This document shows positions 25,064-34,016 of a stretch of DNA of 64,000 nt, in pieces. Made by a program: the position numbers and the translations under genes. Position 1 is the stretch's first letter. Every line of letters begins with the position of its first letter. Origin of the DNA: Pseudomonas protegens (GTDB lineage Bacteria; Pseudomonadota; Gammaproteobacteria; Pseudomonadales; Pseudomonadaceae); assembly GCF_003363755.1 (NCBI RefSeq), contig NZ_CP031396.1:5426501-5490500 (forward strand). The letters are read 5' to 3'. The notes under the pieces are model-generated. The model had not been told where the DNA came from, searched no databases, and saw nothing but the letters and a program-made list of their open reading frames with translations.

Positions 25064-27184
25064 CTAGAACTCCAGCTCGGCACTGAGGTAGGCCACGTGC
25101 CGTGAGTCGTAGAGGTTGTCGGCGAAGGTGGTGGGCTCATGGTCAAGCCGCTGTTGCAGCGTGCCTGCCAGTTCCAGGCTGGCCTTGCCCAGGGCCAGGC
25201 GCTTGGCGATGCGGGTGTCGATGCGCTGGAAGCGGTAGCCGTTGAGGGCGTTGTCACCATAGTAGAAGAGGGCGCTGGACCAGCCCTGGCCCCAATTGCG
25301 CAGCCAGCCGGCAGAACCGCTGTTGCTGGCGGTCAGGTGCTGGTCCAGGCGATTGCTGGCTTGCGCGTGGACATAGGCGTAGGTCAGGCGCAGGCGGTCG
25401 GCGCGGCTCAGTTGCCAGTCCAGCTGGCCCTCGGTGCCGGAGAAGCGCGCCGAGTTGTTGTTGCTGGCGATGTACTGGTTGTTGCGCAGCGGTTCGCTGA
25501 TCATTCCGCTGATTTCGTCGTAGAACAGCTTGATGTCCAGATTCAGTGCCTGGTCGCTGAAATAGCCGTTGTAGCCCAGCTCCCGAGAGCGCATGTGCTC
25601 TTGGTCAAGATTGCCGGGGCCACGGGTCCTGACGAAGTACTGGGCGCTGTTCTGGCCATAGACCGGAGCGCTCAGGCCGGTGACCCGGTAGCTCCAGTTG
25701 ACGTTGTTCTCGAACATGTCCGCAGAGCGGATGGCTTCCGAATACACCGCGCGCAGCCCGTGGCGCGGGTTGATCAGGTAGTTGACGGCGATCCGTGGCG
25801 TCAGCGAGTTGCCGGTCAGCTGGGTGTCTTCGTACATAGCCCCGCCCTGGATCAGCCAGTGTTCGCTGGCCCGCCACTCCAACTGGCCGAACAGGCGCCA
25901 GGTGGTGTCGTCGAGGGTGCCGTTGAAGTAGGTTTCGGAGTCGGCCCGGTCGTAACGATAGTTCATGCCGCTGACCAGCCGCAGGTTATCGCTGAGGCTC
26001 AGGGTGTCCTGCAACTCCAGGTCGTAGCGGGTCTCCCGGGCGCTCTGGTCGATATTGCCGCAGACGGGGTTTTGGCCACCATCATTCCATTGATCGATGA
26101 TTTGGCTTGCCAATGCCCGTTCCGCCGCAGTTCCTGAGGGCGCACCGCTCAAGGTACTTGGCATATTCCTCGCCAGGCGCTCGGCGTAATAGGGATTGAG
26201 TTGCCAAAGACGCGTCAGTTCAGGGCTGAAGGAAACTGCGGCATCGCAGGCTCTCCATGTCTGCTGGCGGTCCCAGTGTTGGGCCGAGCCCTGTACATAA
26301 AGGCTGTGTTGTGGATTGATCTCCAGATTCCAGCGTAGAGATCCTGCGTAGTCCTTGGCGACAATGTCAGAGTTGTAGCCTTTCTCGGCATAGTCTTTGA
26401 AAACTGGTTTATAGGTATAAGGCCGCTGATTAGTCCCTTCCTTGGCGTTCAATTGCCAATCGATGCTCTGCTGTTCATTGAACATCTGGCTCACCGACAG
26501 ACTGACACGATTCAAGCGCCTGCTGTCGCGGTAGTCCGAACCGTCGAGGCGGCTGTCGAAGCCATCGTCTTCCTGCCCCGACAACGACAGCCGCAGGTCG
26601 CCGCTTTCCCAGCCAGTGCCCTGGCTGGCGTACCAGTCGTTGATGCCGCGCTGGCCCCTGGTCACCTTGAAGCGCGTGCCGTGGCTGTTGGCGGGTGAGC
26701 GGGTAATGATGTTGACCACCGCCATCAGCGCGTTGGCGCCGTAGCTGACGGTGTTGGGGCCGCGAAACACTTCGATGCGCTCGATGTCTTCCATGGCTAC
26801 CGGAATATCGCTCCAGTCCACCGTGGCCAGGCCCGCGCGATACACCGAGCGCCCATCGATCAGTACCTGCATGCGCCGGGCTTCGCTGGCGTTGGTGCCG
26901 TGGTAGTTGACCGTGGCCTGATTGCCGCTGATGGCGCCGACCATCATCCCTGGCACCAGGCGCAGCAGTTCGCTGATGTCCCGAGCGCCGCTGGCCTTGA
27001 TCAGTTCATTGTCGAGCACCGTCATGCTGCCGGGCACTGCGGCAGGGGATTGCTTCAGGCGCGTGGCGGTGAGGACCTCGGGCAGGGCGCTGCCATCCAT
27101 GAACAAATCGTCGGCCAGCGCTGGATAGCCGAACAACATGCCCAGCAGCAGTGACAGACGAAGAGGTGAGGGGCCAATGGACAC
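25064..27184 (-). CDS. TonB-dependent outer-membrane receptor
   Basis: Outer-membrane beta-barrel receptor of 706 residues with a GTG start. The signal peptide ends at about residue 24 (YPALAD). The plug domain runs about 35-160, with ISELLRLVPGMMVG, RRMQVLIDGRSVY, IERIEVFRGPNTVSYGANA and VVNIITRSP. The barrel ends in a C-terminal aromatic residue (AELEF). Only two cysteines occur in the mature protein (RACDA, PVCGN), probably bridged in one extracellular region. There is no siderophore-type signalling extension at the N-terminus. Ligand unknown. First gene of the three-gene operon. Confidence 0.9.
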   Translation of the reverse strand: MSIGPSPLRLSLLLGMLFGYPALADDLFMDGSALPEVLTATRLKQSPAAVPGSMTVLDNELIKASGARDISELLRLVPGMMVGAISGNQATVNYHGTNASEARRMQVLIDGRSVYRAGLATVDWSDIPVAMEDIERIEVFRGPNTVSYGANALMAVVNIITRSPANSHGTRFKVTRGQRGINDWYASQGTGWESGDLRLSLSGQEDDGFDSRLDGSDYRDSRRLNRVSLSVSQMFNEQQSIDWQLNAKEGTNQRPYTYKPVFKDYAEKGYNSDIVAKDYAGSLRWNLEINPQHSLYVQGSAQHWDRQQTWRACDAAVSFSPELTRLWQLNPYYAERLARNMPSTLSGAPSGTAAERALASQIIDQWNDGGQNPVCGNIDQSARETRYDLELQDTLSLSDNLRLVSGMNYRYDRADSETYFNGTLDDTTWRLFGQLEWRASEHWLIQGGAMYEDTQLTGNSLTPRIAVNYLINPRHGLRAVYSEAIRSADMFENNVNWSYRVTGLSAPVYGQNSAQYFVRTRGPGNLDQEHMRSRELGYNGYFSDQALNLDIKLFYDEISGMISEPLRNNQYIASNNNSARFSGTEGQLDWQLSRADRLRLTYAYVHAQASNRLDQHLTASNSGSAGWLRNWGQGWSSALFYYGDNALNGYRFQRIDTRIAKRLALGKASLELAGTLQQRLDHEPTTFADNLYDSRHVAYLSAELEF

Positions 27185-27336
27185 GGCACAGCCTTGAATC
27201 TTGAAAGATGGCGCGCATGTTAACCGAGAAAGTCGAGTTTTCCAGTCGATAAGCCCGACATTCCCCGAATGAGTCCACCCGTTCCCGACAGATCGTCTGA
27301 ATGGCCGCTGGGGCTGGTGGTGGGAAAACCGCCCCG

Positions 27337-27342
27337 TATAAT
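27337..27342 (+). promoter_or_regulatory. Candidate -10 element of gpsA
   Basis: A perfect TATAAT lies 37 bases before the gpsA start, in the divergent gap to the TonB-receptor gene. The hexamer 17 bases upstream (CTGGTG) is a weak -35. Confidence 0.5.
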
Positions 27343-27379
27343 GCCGCCATCGCCACTGCTATGGATAAACGGATTGCAT

Positions 27380-28405
27380 ATGACACAACAGCGCCCTATT
27401 GCGGTCCTGGGAGGCGGAAGTTTTGGTACCGCCGTGGCCAATCTGCTGGCCGAGAACGGTCACCCGGTGCGGCAGTGGATGCGAGACCCCGAACAGGCCG
27501 AGGCCATTCGGGTCAATCGCGAGAATCCGCGCTATCTCAAGGGCATCAAGATTCATCCGGCGGTGGAGCCGGTCACCGATCTGCTGGCCACCCTGAATGA
27601 CAGTGACCTGTGCTTTGTCGCCTTGCCTTCCAGCGCCCTGCGCTCGGTACTGGCCCCCCACGCACAACTGTTGAGCGGCAAGATGCTGGTCAGCCTGACC
27701 AAGGGCATCGAGGCCCAGACCTTCAAGCTGATGAGCGAGATCCTCGAGGATATCGCCCCGCAAGCGCGGATCGGCGTGCTCTCTGGGCCTAATCTGGCCC
27801 GCGAAGTGGCCGAGCACGCCCTGACCGCCACCGTGGTCGCCAGCGAAGACGAAGAACTGTGCCAGCAGGTCCAGGCGGTGTTGCATGGCCGGACGTTCCG
27901 CGTCTATGCCAGTGCCGACCGTTTTGGCGTGGAGCTGGGCGGAGCGCTGAAGAACGTCTACGCGATCATCGCCGGCATGGCGGTGGCCCTGGGCATGGGG
28001 GAAAACACCAAGAGCATGCTGATTACTCGCGCGCTGGCGGAAATGACCCGCTTTGCCGTGAGCCAGGGTGCCAACCCCATGACCTTTCTCGGTCTGGCGG
28101 GTGTCGGTGACTTGATCGTCACCTGTTCCTCGCCCAAGAGCCGCAACTATCAGGTGGGCTTTGCCCTGGGCCAGGGCCTGAGCCTGGAAGAGGCGGTGAC
28201 GCGTCTTGGCGAAGTGGCGGAGGGCGTCAATACCCTCAAGGTGCTCAAGGTCAAGGCTCAGGAGTTGGGGGTCTACATGCCGCTGGTAGCCGGGCTGCAC
28301 GCGATCCTGTTCGAAGGGCGTACGCTGAATCAGGTGATCGAACTCTTGATGCGCGGCGAGCCGAAAACCGACGTCGATTTTATCTCCACCAGCGGATTCA
28401 ACTGA
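27380..28405 (+). CDS. gpsA: Glycerol-3-phosphate dehydrogenase [NAD(P)+]
   Basis: Makes sn-glycerol 3-phosphate from dihydroxyacetone phosphate for phospholipid synthesis; cytosolic. It has 341 residues from ATG 27380. The N-terminal nucleotide-binding motif is IAVLGGGSFGTAVANL. Others are LSGPNLAREVAE, the catalytic-lysine region VELGGALKNVYAIIAGM, and GLAGVGDLIVTCSS. The frame is open upstream to 27269, but that part overlaps the promoter. Nineteen bases to the next gene suggest co-transcription. Confidence 0.97.
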   Translation: MTQQRPIAVLGGGSFGTAVANLLAENGHPVRQWMRDPEQAEAIRVNRENPRYLKGIKIHPAVEPVTDLLATLNDSDLCFVALPSSALRSVLAPHAQLLSGKMLVSLTKGIEAQTFKLMSEILEDIAPQARIGVLSGPNLAREVAEHALTATVVASEDEELCQQVQAVLHGRTFRVYASADRFGVELGGALKNVYAIIAGMAVALGMGENTKSMLITRALAEMTRFAVSQGANPMTFLGLAGVGDLIVTCSSPKSRNYQVGFALGQGLSLEEAVTRLGEVAEGVNTLKVLKVKAQELGVYMPLVAGLHAILFEGRTLNQVIELLMRGEPKTDVDFISTSGFN

Positions 28406-28423
28406 GTAGCACAGGAGCCAGAC

Positions 28424-28771
28424 ATGAACGATACGAATTCCGAAGCCAAATACGAATCCATCCTCCTGCGCGTGCTGTGGATGCTGGTGTTCGTGATGGT
28501 GTGGCAGGTAGCGCAGTTCCTCCTTGGCGCCCTGGTCCTGGTGCAGCTTGTTTATCGGTTGATCTACGGCGCACCCAATGCCGGCCTGATGAACTTCGGT
28601 GACAGCCTGAGTCAGTTCCTGGCTCAGATCGGCCGTTTCGGCAGCTTCCATACCGAACAGAAGCCCTGGCCGTTCTCGGATTGGCCAACCCCACGAGCAC
28701 CTGAAGGGGAGGCTCCCCATAGCGTGCCGCCAGCGCCCCATCCGGTGCGCGATGAGGAGCCCAAGCTGTGA
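28424..28771 (+). CDS. DUF4389 family membrane protein
   Basis: 115-residue protein with two closely spaced membrane segments (about 16-50; LRVLWMLVFVMVWQVAQFL). A conserved cytosolic stretch (FGDSLSQFLAQIGRFG) follows, then a Pro-rich tail. The pattern fits DUF4389. It is sandwiched between gpsA and sixA, and its stop overlaps the sixA GTG start (GTGA). A link to lipid metabolism is only contextual. Confidence 0.72.
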   Translation: MNDTNSEAKYESILLRVLWMLVFVMVWQVAQFLLGALVLVQLVYRLIYGAPNAGLMNFGDSLSQFLAQIGRFGSFHTEQKPWPFSDWPTPRAPEGEAPHSVPPAPHPVRDEEPKL

Positions 28772-29217
28772 AACTGTGGGTCCTGCGCCATGGCCAGGCC
28801 GAATCCCACGCGCCCACCGATGCCCAACGCAATCTCACCGCCCACGGCCGTGAGGAAGTGCTGGGCAGCGCCGCGCAACTGATTGGCCAGCCCATCAGCG
28901 CAATCATCGCCAGCCCTTATGTACGAGCCCAGCAAACGGCCCAGCTGGTACGCGAGGCCCTGGGGTTCGAAGCAGAGATCCGCACCGTGTCCTGGCTGAC
29001 GCCGGAGGCCAATCCGCTGCAGGTGCTGCAGCAACTGGACGGTGCGGACAATCTGCTGCTGGTCAGCCATCAACCCCTGGTGGGTAGCCTGATCGGCCTG
29101 TTGCAGCATGGCCATCTGCGTGATCCCCAGCCCATGAACACCGCCAGCCTGGCGGAGCTGGAAGGCGACTGGCCTCTGGCGGGGCTGATGACCCTCAACG
29201 GCGTCAAGCACCCTTGA
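28768..29217 (+). CDS. sixA: Phosphohistidine phosphatase SixA
   Basis: Histidine-phosphatase-superfamily enzyme of 149 residues that removes phosphate from phosphohistidine proteins such as HPt domains or PTS components. The catalytic RHG motif is LRHGQAESH (H8). The second histidine lies in LVSHQPLVG. Start is GTG overlapping the previous gene. A HPt-independent hybrid kinase is encoded 3.6 kb away, but no functional link is shown. Confidence 0.9.
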   Translation: MKLWVLRHGQAESHAPTDAQRNLTAHGREEVLGSAAQLIGQPISAIIASPYVRAQQTAQLVREALGFEAEIRTVSWLTPEANPLQVLQQLDGADNLLLVSHQPLVGSLIGLLQHGHLRDPQPMNTASLAELEGDWPLAGLMTLNGVKHP

Positions 29218-29226
29218 CGCTGGCGG

Positions 29227-29248
29227 CGGCCAGGGAATCCCCTGGCCG
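29227..29248 (+). terminator. GC-rich hairpin after sixA
   Basis: CGGCCAGGG pairs perfectly with CCCTGGCCG around a 4-base loop. The T-run after it is weak (ACCTTTT 9 bases on), so terminator strength is uncertain. Confidence 0.5.
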
Positions 29249-29389
29249 TCATGACCTTTTGCCCCCGCTCGGTATCGGGTCGTGATCCGCTACATTTCTT
29301 AACTTGCAGCGCTCCTTTGTGCGTGGAATAGTCAGCCAAGCAAGTGCTTGGTTGGTGTCGCGAACAGAATAAAAACAAAGGAGCGAGTC

Positions 29390-31057
29390 ATGGCTGCTGC
29401 TTTTCGTTTGCCGCTGCAAGTGTTCTACGAGCGCGAAGCTCGTCATCCCCTGCAACGTTTCCTGGTGCAGCCCAGCGCCGGAGGGCAGGTGCAGGCGTTG
29501 AGCTGGTTCGACGTCGGCCAGCAGGCCCGTCGTGCCGCCCAGTGGCTGCGGGAACGGCAGCTGGCTCCTGGCAGCCACATTGCAATCATTGGCAAGAACT
29601 CTGCGCACTGGATCATCAGCGACCTGGCGATCTGGATGGCCGGGCATGTGTCGGTGCCGCTGTATCCCAACCTCACAGCCGATTCGGTGGCCCAGGTGCT
29701 GGAGCATTCCGAGTCGGCCCTGGCCTTCATCGGCAAGCTCGATGACTGGCCGGGCATGGCCCCGGGATTGAAACCCGGGTTGCCCACCATCCGTCTGCCG
29801 CTGGGCCCCGAGGGGCATTTCGATTTCGACTGGGAACAGGTGCAGCGTAGCCAGCCCCTGGCGGATAGCCCTTGCCCGCCTGCGGATCAACTGGCCACCA
29901 TCATCTACACCTCTGGCACCACCGGCCTGCCCAAGGGCGTGATGCACAGTTTCGGCAACCTGGGCTTTGCCGCCAGCCACGGCGTCGGGCTTTTCGGCCT
30001 GGGCCCCGAGGATCGGTTGCTGTCCTACCTGCCGTTGTGTCATGTGGCCGAACGCATGTTCGTCGAGATGGCGGCGATCTACACCGGGCAGACCGTGTTC
30101 TTTGCCGAAAGCCTCGACACTTTCCTGGTTGACCTGCAGCGTGCCCGGCCCACTGCACTGTTTGGCGTGCCGCGGATCTGGACCAAGTTCCAGATGGGGG
30201 TGTACAGCAAGGTGCCGGCCAAGCGCCTGGATTTTCTTTTGGGCCTGCCTTTTATCGGCAGGCGCGTCGGTCACAAGGTGCTGGCCGGATTGGGGCTCGA
30301 CGCATTGCGCGTGGCCTTGTCGGGCGCGGCGCCGGTACCTCAGACCCTGTTGCATTGGTATCGCCGCCTGGGGCTGGACGTGCTGGAGGTCTACGGCATG
30401 ACCGAAAGCTGCGGTTATTCCCATATCGGGCGGTCCGGGGAGCATGTTCCGGGCTGGATCGGCCGGCCCTGTCCGGAGGTCGAAGTGCGTATCGATGAGG
30501 CGGGGGAGGTCCAGGTGCGCAGCGGGGCCACCATGCTGGGGTACTACAAGGACCCGCAGAAAACGGCGGAAACCATCACCGAGGATGGTTTTTTGCGCAC
30601 GGGGGACAAGGGGGAGCAGGATGCTGCCGGCAATTTGCGCCTGACTGGCCGGCTCAAGGAAATCTTCAAGACCAGCAAGGGCAAGTATGTGGCCCCGGCC
30701 CCCATCGAGAATCGCCTGGCGGTGCATGCCCATATCGAGCAGGTGTGTGTGGTGGGCGATGGCTTGAGCGCGCCCCTGGGGTTGTGTGTGCTTTCGGCGG
30801 CCGGCTTGCAGGCTGCTGGCGGCAGCTCCCGGGAAGGGCTGCACAGCAGCCTGGAAAGTCTCCTGGTTCAGGTCAACGGCAGTCTGGACAAACACGAGCG
30901 TTTGCATCGGCTAGTGGTGGTCAAGGACAACTGGGCCGTGGAGAACGGCTTTCTGACCCCGACCCTGAAGATCAAGCGCAATGTGATCGAAGCCACCTAT
31001 GGCGCCAGTTTTCAAACCTGGAGCGAGCGTGGCGAAGCCGTGCTGTGGCAGGATTGA
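29390..31057 (+). CDS. AMP-binding acyl-CoA ligase (long-chain type)
   Basis: Adenylate-forming enzyme of 555 residues from ATG 29390 (after AAAGGAGCGAGTC). Motifs in order are the P-loop IIYTSGTTGLPKGVMHS, the acyl-binding core VYGMTESCGYS, and the hinge segment RTGDKGEQD. The C-terminal GRLKEIFKTSKGKYVAP is typical of long-chain fatty-acid ligases of the bubblegum/FadD15 group. Probable role: activation of fatty acids or alkyl carboxylates with CoA. The next gene is a hotdog thioesterase 33 bases on, suggesting a coupled acyl-CoA make/break pair. Confidence 0.9.
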   Translation: MAAAFRLPLQVFYEREARHPLQRFLVQPSAGGQVQALSWFDVGQQARRAAQWLRERQLAPGSHIAIIGKNSAHWIISDLAIWMAGHVSVPLYPNLTADSVAQVLEHSESALAFIGKLDDWPGMAPGLKPGLPTIRLPLGPEGHFDFDWEQVQRSQPLADSPCPPADQLATIIYTSGTTGLPKGVMHSFGNLGFAASHGVGLFGLGPEDRLLSYLPLCHVAERMFVEMAAIYTGQTVFFAESLDTFLVDLQRARPTALFGVPRIWTKFQMGVYSKVPAKRLDFLLGLPFIGRRVGHKVLAGLGLDALRVALSGAAPVPQTLLHWYRRLGLDVLEVYGMTESCGYSHIGRSGEHVPGWIGRPCPEVEVRIDEAGEVQVRSGATMLGYYKDPQKTAETITEDGFLRTGDKGEQDAAGNLRLTGRLKEIFKTSKGKYVAPAPIENRLAVHAHIEQVCVVGDGLSAPLGLCVLSAAGLQAAGGSSREGLHSSLESLLVQVNGSLDKHERLHRLVVVKDNWAVENGFLTPTLKIKRNVIEATYGASFQTWSERGEAVLWQD

Positions 31058-31090
31058 TCGACAAGAACAACCCGAGAGAAGGAAGCGGCG

Positions 31091-31534
31091 ATGAGTCTGT
31101 GGCGTACCACTCCGAACATCGAACAACTGAACGCAATCCAGAAGAACACCATCGGCGAAGTGCTGGATATTCGCTTCGAGTCCTACGATGAGGAGTCGTT
31201 GACGGCGAGCATGGTCATCGACCATCGCACCCACCAGCCCTATGGCCTGTTGCATGGCGGCGCGTCGGTGGTGCTGGCGGAAAGTGTCGGCTCCATGGCC
31301 AGCTATCTGTGCATCGATGCCAGCCAGTTCTATTGCGTGGGCCTGGAGATCAACGCCAACCACCTGCGGGGCTTGCGCAGCGGTCGGGTGACAGCGGTAG
31401 CCAGGGCCATTCATATCGGGCGCACTACCCATGTCTGGGACATCCGCTTGAGCAGTGATGAAGGCAAGGCCAGTTGCGTCTCGCGCCTGACCATGGCCGT
31501 GGTGCCGCTGGGACAGAAACCGCCGGTGGCTTGA
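31091..31534 (+). CDS. Hotdog-fold acyl-CoA thioesterase (YdiI/MenI-like)
   Basis: 147-residue thioesterase. The motif YGLLHGGASVVLAESVGS carries the catalytic Glu of the YdiI/EntH type. The start follows AGAAGGAAGCGGCG. Pseudomonas uses ubiquinone, so a menaquinone-pathway role is not expected; release of CoA from aryl- or acyl-CoA products of the upstream ligase is more likely (inference). Confidence 0.85.
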   Translation: MSLWRTTPNIEQLNAIQKNTIGEVLDIRFESYDEESLTASMVIDHRTHQPYGLLHGGASVVLAESVGSMASYLCIDASQFYCVGLEINANHLRGLRSGRVTAVARAIHIGRTTHVWDIRLSSDEGKASCVSRLTMAVVPLGQKPPVA

Positions 31535-31648
31535 GGCAACGGGTCATAGGCTGAGCCCGGGTGTCAGCATTCCTGTCCGTTACGGTCATTGCCCTGGTAC
31601 GGGGCCTTGCGGACAATCGTTGTTGGTTTGGTGGATGGATGAGTCGGT

Positions 31649-32455
31649 ATGTCGCAACAGGTGTTTTTCGCTCACGCCAATGGGTTTCCCTCCGGGACTT
31701 ACGGCAAGTTGTTCGCTGCCCTGGCGCCTGAGTTCCAGGTCAGCCATTTGCAGCAGCACGCCCATGACCCGCGTTTTCCGGTGGACGATAACTGGCGCAG
31801 CCTGGTGGACGAATTGATTCACCACCTGCAACAGCAGGCCCAGCCGGTATGGGGCGTCGGCCATTCATTGGGCGGGGTGTTGCACTTGCATGCGGCCTTG
31901 CGTTGTCCGGAACTGTATCGGGGCGTGGTCATGCTCGATTCCCCGGTGCTGACCCGGGCCGATCAATGGGTGATCCGCGCCGCCAAGCGGTTTGGTTTCA
32001 TCGACCGCTTGACTCCCGCCGGGCGCACCCTGGGACGTCGTGAGGAATTTGCCGATATCGAAGCGGCCCGCAGCTACTTTTCGCGCAAGACCCTGTTTCG
32101 CGCGTTCGATCCGGACTGTCTGGACGCTTATTTGCAGCATGGCCTGCAGCAAGTGGGCGACCGCCTGCGGTTGCGCTTCGATCCGGCTACCGAGATCAGC
32201 ATCTATCGCGGCGTGCCCCACACCAGCCCTGGCAGCGCCCGCCAGCTAAAGGTGCCCCTGGCGGTGGTGCGGGGGCAGCAGAGCCGGGTGGTGATGCGTC
32301 ATCACACCAGTGCAGTGGGGCGCATGCCCCATGGGGAGTCGCTGACCATGCCCGGCGGCCACATGTTTCCTCTTGAGCGGCCCACTGCCACGGCGGCCTT
32401 GCTCAAGGAGCTGTTCAGCCGCTGGGACGATCGCCAGCAACGGAGTTGTGCATGA
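31649..32455 (+). CDS. Alpha/beta hydrolase
   Basis: 268-residue alpha/beta hydrolase. The early HANGFPSGTY is the oxyanion-hole region, GVGHSLGGVLHLHA the nucleophile elbow (Ser), and GGHMFPLERP the C-terminal catalytic histidine. No signal peptide. The stop overlaps the start of a second, unrelated-length hydrolase (ATGA). Substrate unknown. Confidence 0.85.
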   Translation: MSQQVFFAHANGFPSGTYGKLFAALAPEFQVSHLQQHAHDPRFPVDDNWRSLVDELIHHLQQQAQPVWGVGHSLGGVLHLHAALRCPELYRGVVMLDSPVLTRADQWVIRAAKRFGFIDRLTPAGRTLGRREEFADIEAARSYFSRKTLFRAFDPDCLDAYLQHGLQQVGDRLRLRFDPATEISIYRGVPHTSPGSARQLKVPLAVVRGQQSRVVMRHHTSAVGRMPHGESLTMPGGHMFPLERPTATAALLKELFSRWDDRQQRSCA

Positions 32456-33306
32456 GCCATACCGTCGAGGAAGTGCGCCTGAGTCTGCCCCACATCGAAC
32501 TGGCGGCTCATCTGTTCGGGCCCGAGGACGGTTTACCGGTCATCGCCCTGCACGGCTGGCTGGACAACGCCAACAGCTTTGCCCGGCTGGCGCCCAAGCT
32601 CAAAGGTCTGCGTATCGTTGCCCTGGACCTGGCCGGCCATGGTCATTCCGGGCATCGCCCCCTGGGGGCCGGCTATGCCTTGTGGGACTACGTGTACGAT
32701 GTGCTGCAAGTCGCTGAACAGCTGGGCTGGAAGCGTTTCGCCCTGATGGGCCATTCCCTGGGGGCGATCGTATCCCTGGTGCTGGCGGCCGCGCTGCCGG
32801 AGCGGGTCAGCCATCTGGCCTTGATCGACGGGGTCATTCCACCGACCGCCAAGGGCGAGGACGCCGCCGAACGCCTGGGCATGGCCCTGCAGGCGCAAAT
32901 CAACCTGCAGGACAAGAGCAAACCGGTCTACAGCACCCTGGAGCGGGCCATCGAAGCACGGATGAAGGGATTGGTCGCGGTCAGTCGCGAGGCTGCCGAA
33001 CTGTTGGCCCAGCGTGGCCTGATGCCGGTTGCCGGTGGCTACACCTGGCGCAGTGACAGTCGCCTGACCCTAGCCTCGCCGCTGCGGCTGACCGAGGAAC
33101 AGGCCATGTCCTTCGTCCAGCGTGTCAGTTGTCCAACTCAATTGGTGGTAGCGGCCGATGGCATGTTGGCCAGGCATGAAGCGCTGTTGCAGCGTCTACC
33201 CTTTAGCCGTGAGCAGCTGCCAGGCGGCCACCATCTGCATCTCAACGATGAGACCGGTGCCAGCTTTGTCGCAGACTGTTTCAATCGGTTTTTCGCCGTT
33301 CCTTGA
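32452..33306 (+). CDS. Alpha/beta hydrolase
   Basis: 284-residue alpha/beta hydrolase starting at ATG 32452, inside the previous stop. LHGWLDNANSF precedes the oxyanion region, LMGHSLGAIVSLV is the nucleophile elbow, and GGHHLHLND holds the catalytic His. Overlap of four bases with the upstream hydrolase indicates translational coupling; the two proteins differ enough not to be a recent duplication. Confidence 0.85.
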   Translation: MSHTVEEVRLSLPHIELAAHLFGPEDGLPVIALHGWLDNANSFARLAPKLKGLRIVALDLAGHGHSGHRPLGAGYALWDYVYDVLQVAEQLGWKRFALMGHSLGAIVSLVLAAALPERVSHLALIDGVIPPTAKGEDAAERLGMALQAQINLQDKSKPVYSTLERAIEARMKGLVAVSREAAELLAQRGLMPVAGGYTWRSDSRLTLASPLRLTEEQAMSFVQRVSCPTQLVVAADGMLARHEALLQRLPFSREQLPGGHHLHLNDETGASFVADCFNRFFAVP

Positions 33307-33356
33307 CTTGACGGGGTCAACTGTCGAGGCTGGGCGGGTTGAAATGGGAGACAACC

Positions 33357-34016
33357 ATGATAGATCTGTACACCGCTGCGACCCCCAATGGCCACAAGGT
33401 TTCCATCCTGCTCGAAGAGCTCGGCCTGCCCTATACCGTGCACGCCCTGAGTTTCGACAAGCGGGAGCAAAAGGCGCCAGCGTTTCTGAAGATCAATCCC
33501 AATGGACGTATTCCGGCCATCGTCGACCGCGACAATGGTGATTTCCCCGTGTTCGAATCCGGCGCGATCCTGGTGTACCTGGCCGAGCGCAGTGGCCAGT
33601 TGCTGCCCGCCGACCCCAAGGGCCGCTCCATCGTCATGCAATGGCTGATGTTCCAGATGGGCGGGGTGGGGCCCATGCAGGGCCAGGCCAACGTATTCTT
33701 CCGTTATTTCCCGGAAAAGCTCCAGGGCGCCATCGACCGCTACCAGCATGAAACCCGGCGCCTGTACGAGGTGCTCGATACTCGTCTGCAGCAGGTCGAA
33801 TACCTGGCCGGGGACTACAGCATTGCCGACATCGCCACCTTCCCCTGGGTGCGCGGTCATGAATGGTCCGGTGTCTCGGTACAGGGATTGCCGGCCCTGC
33901 AGCGCTGGATGGCGGCCCTGGAGGCCCGGCCTGCGGTCCAGCGCGGCTTGCAGGTTCCGCAGCGCAATGATGACGCCAGCGTCGTCAAAGGCGCCCAGGC
34001 CATGCTTATCCGATGA
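33357..34016 (+). CDS. Glutathione S-transferase, Nu class (YfcG/YghU-like)
   Basis: 219-residue GST. The start ATG follows TGGGAGACAACC. The N-terminal thioredoxin fold begins LYTAATPNGHKVSILLEELG; TPNG(H/Q)KV is the hallmark of the YfcG/YghU group, which has glutathione-disulfide reductase activity. LKINPNGRIPAIVD and FESGAILVYLAER form the glutathione site. The C-terminal helical domain contains YSIADIATFPWV. Overlaps the next gene by four bases. Confidence 0.88.
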   Translation: MIDLYTAATPNGHKVSILLEELGLPYTVHALSFDKREQKAPAFLKINPNGRIPAIVDRDNGDFPVFESGAILVYLAERSGQLLPADPKGRSIVMQWLMFQMGGVGPMQGQANVFFRYFPEKLQGAIDRYQHETRRLYEVLDTRLQQVEYLAGDYSIADIATFPWVRGHEWSGVSVQGLPALQRWMAALEARPAVQRGLQVPQRNDDASVVKGAQAMLIR

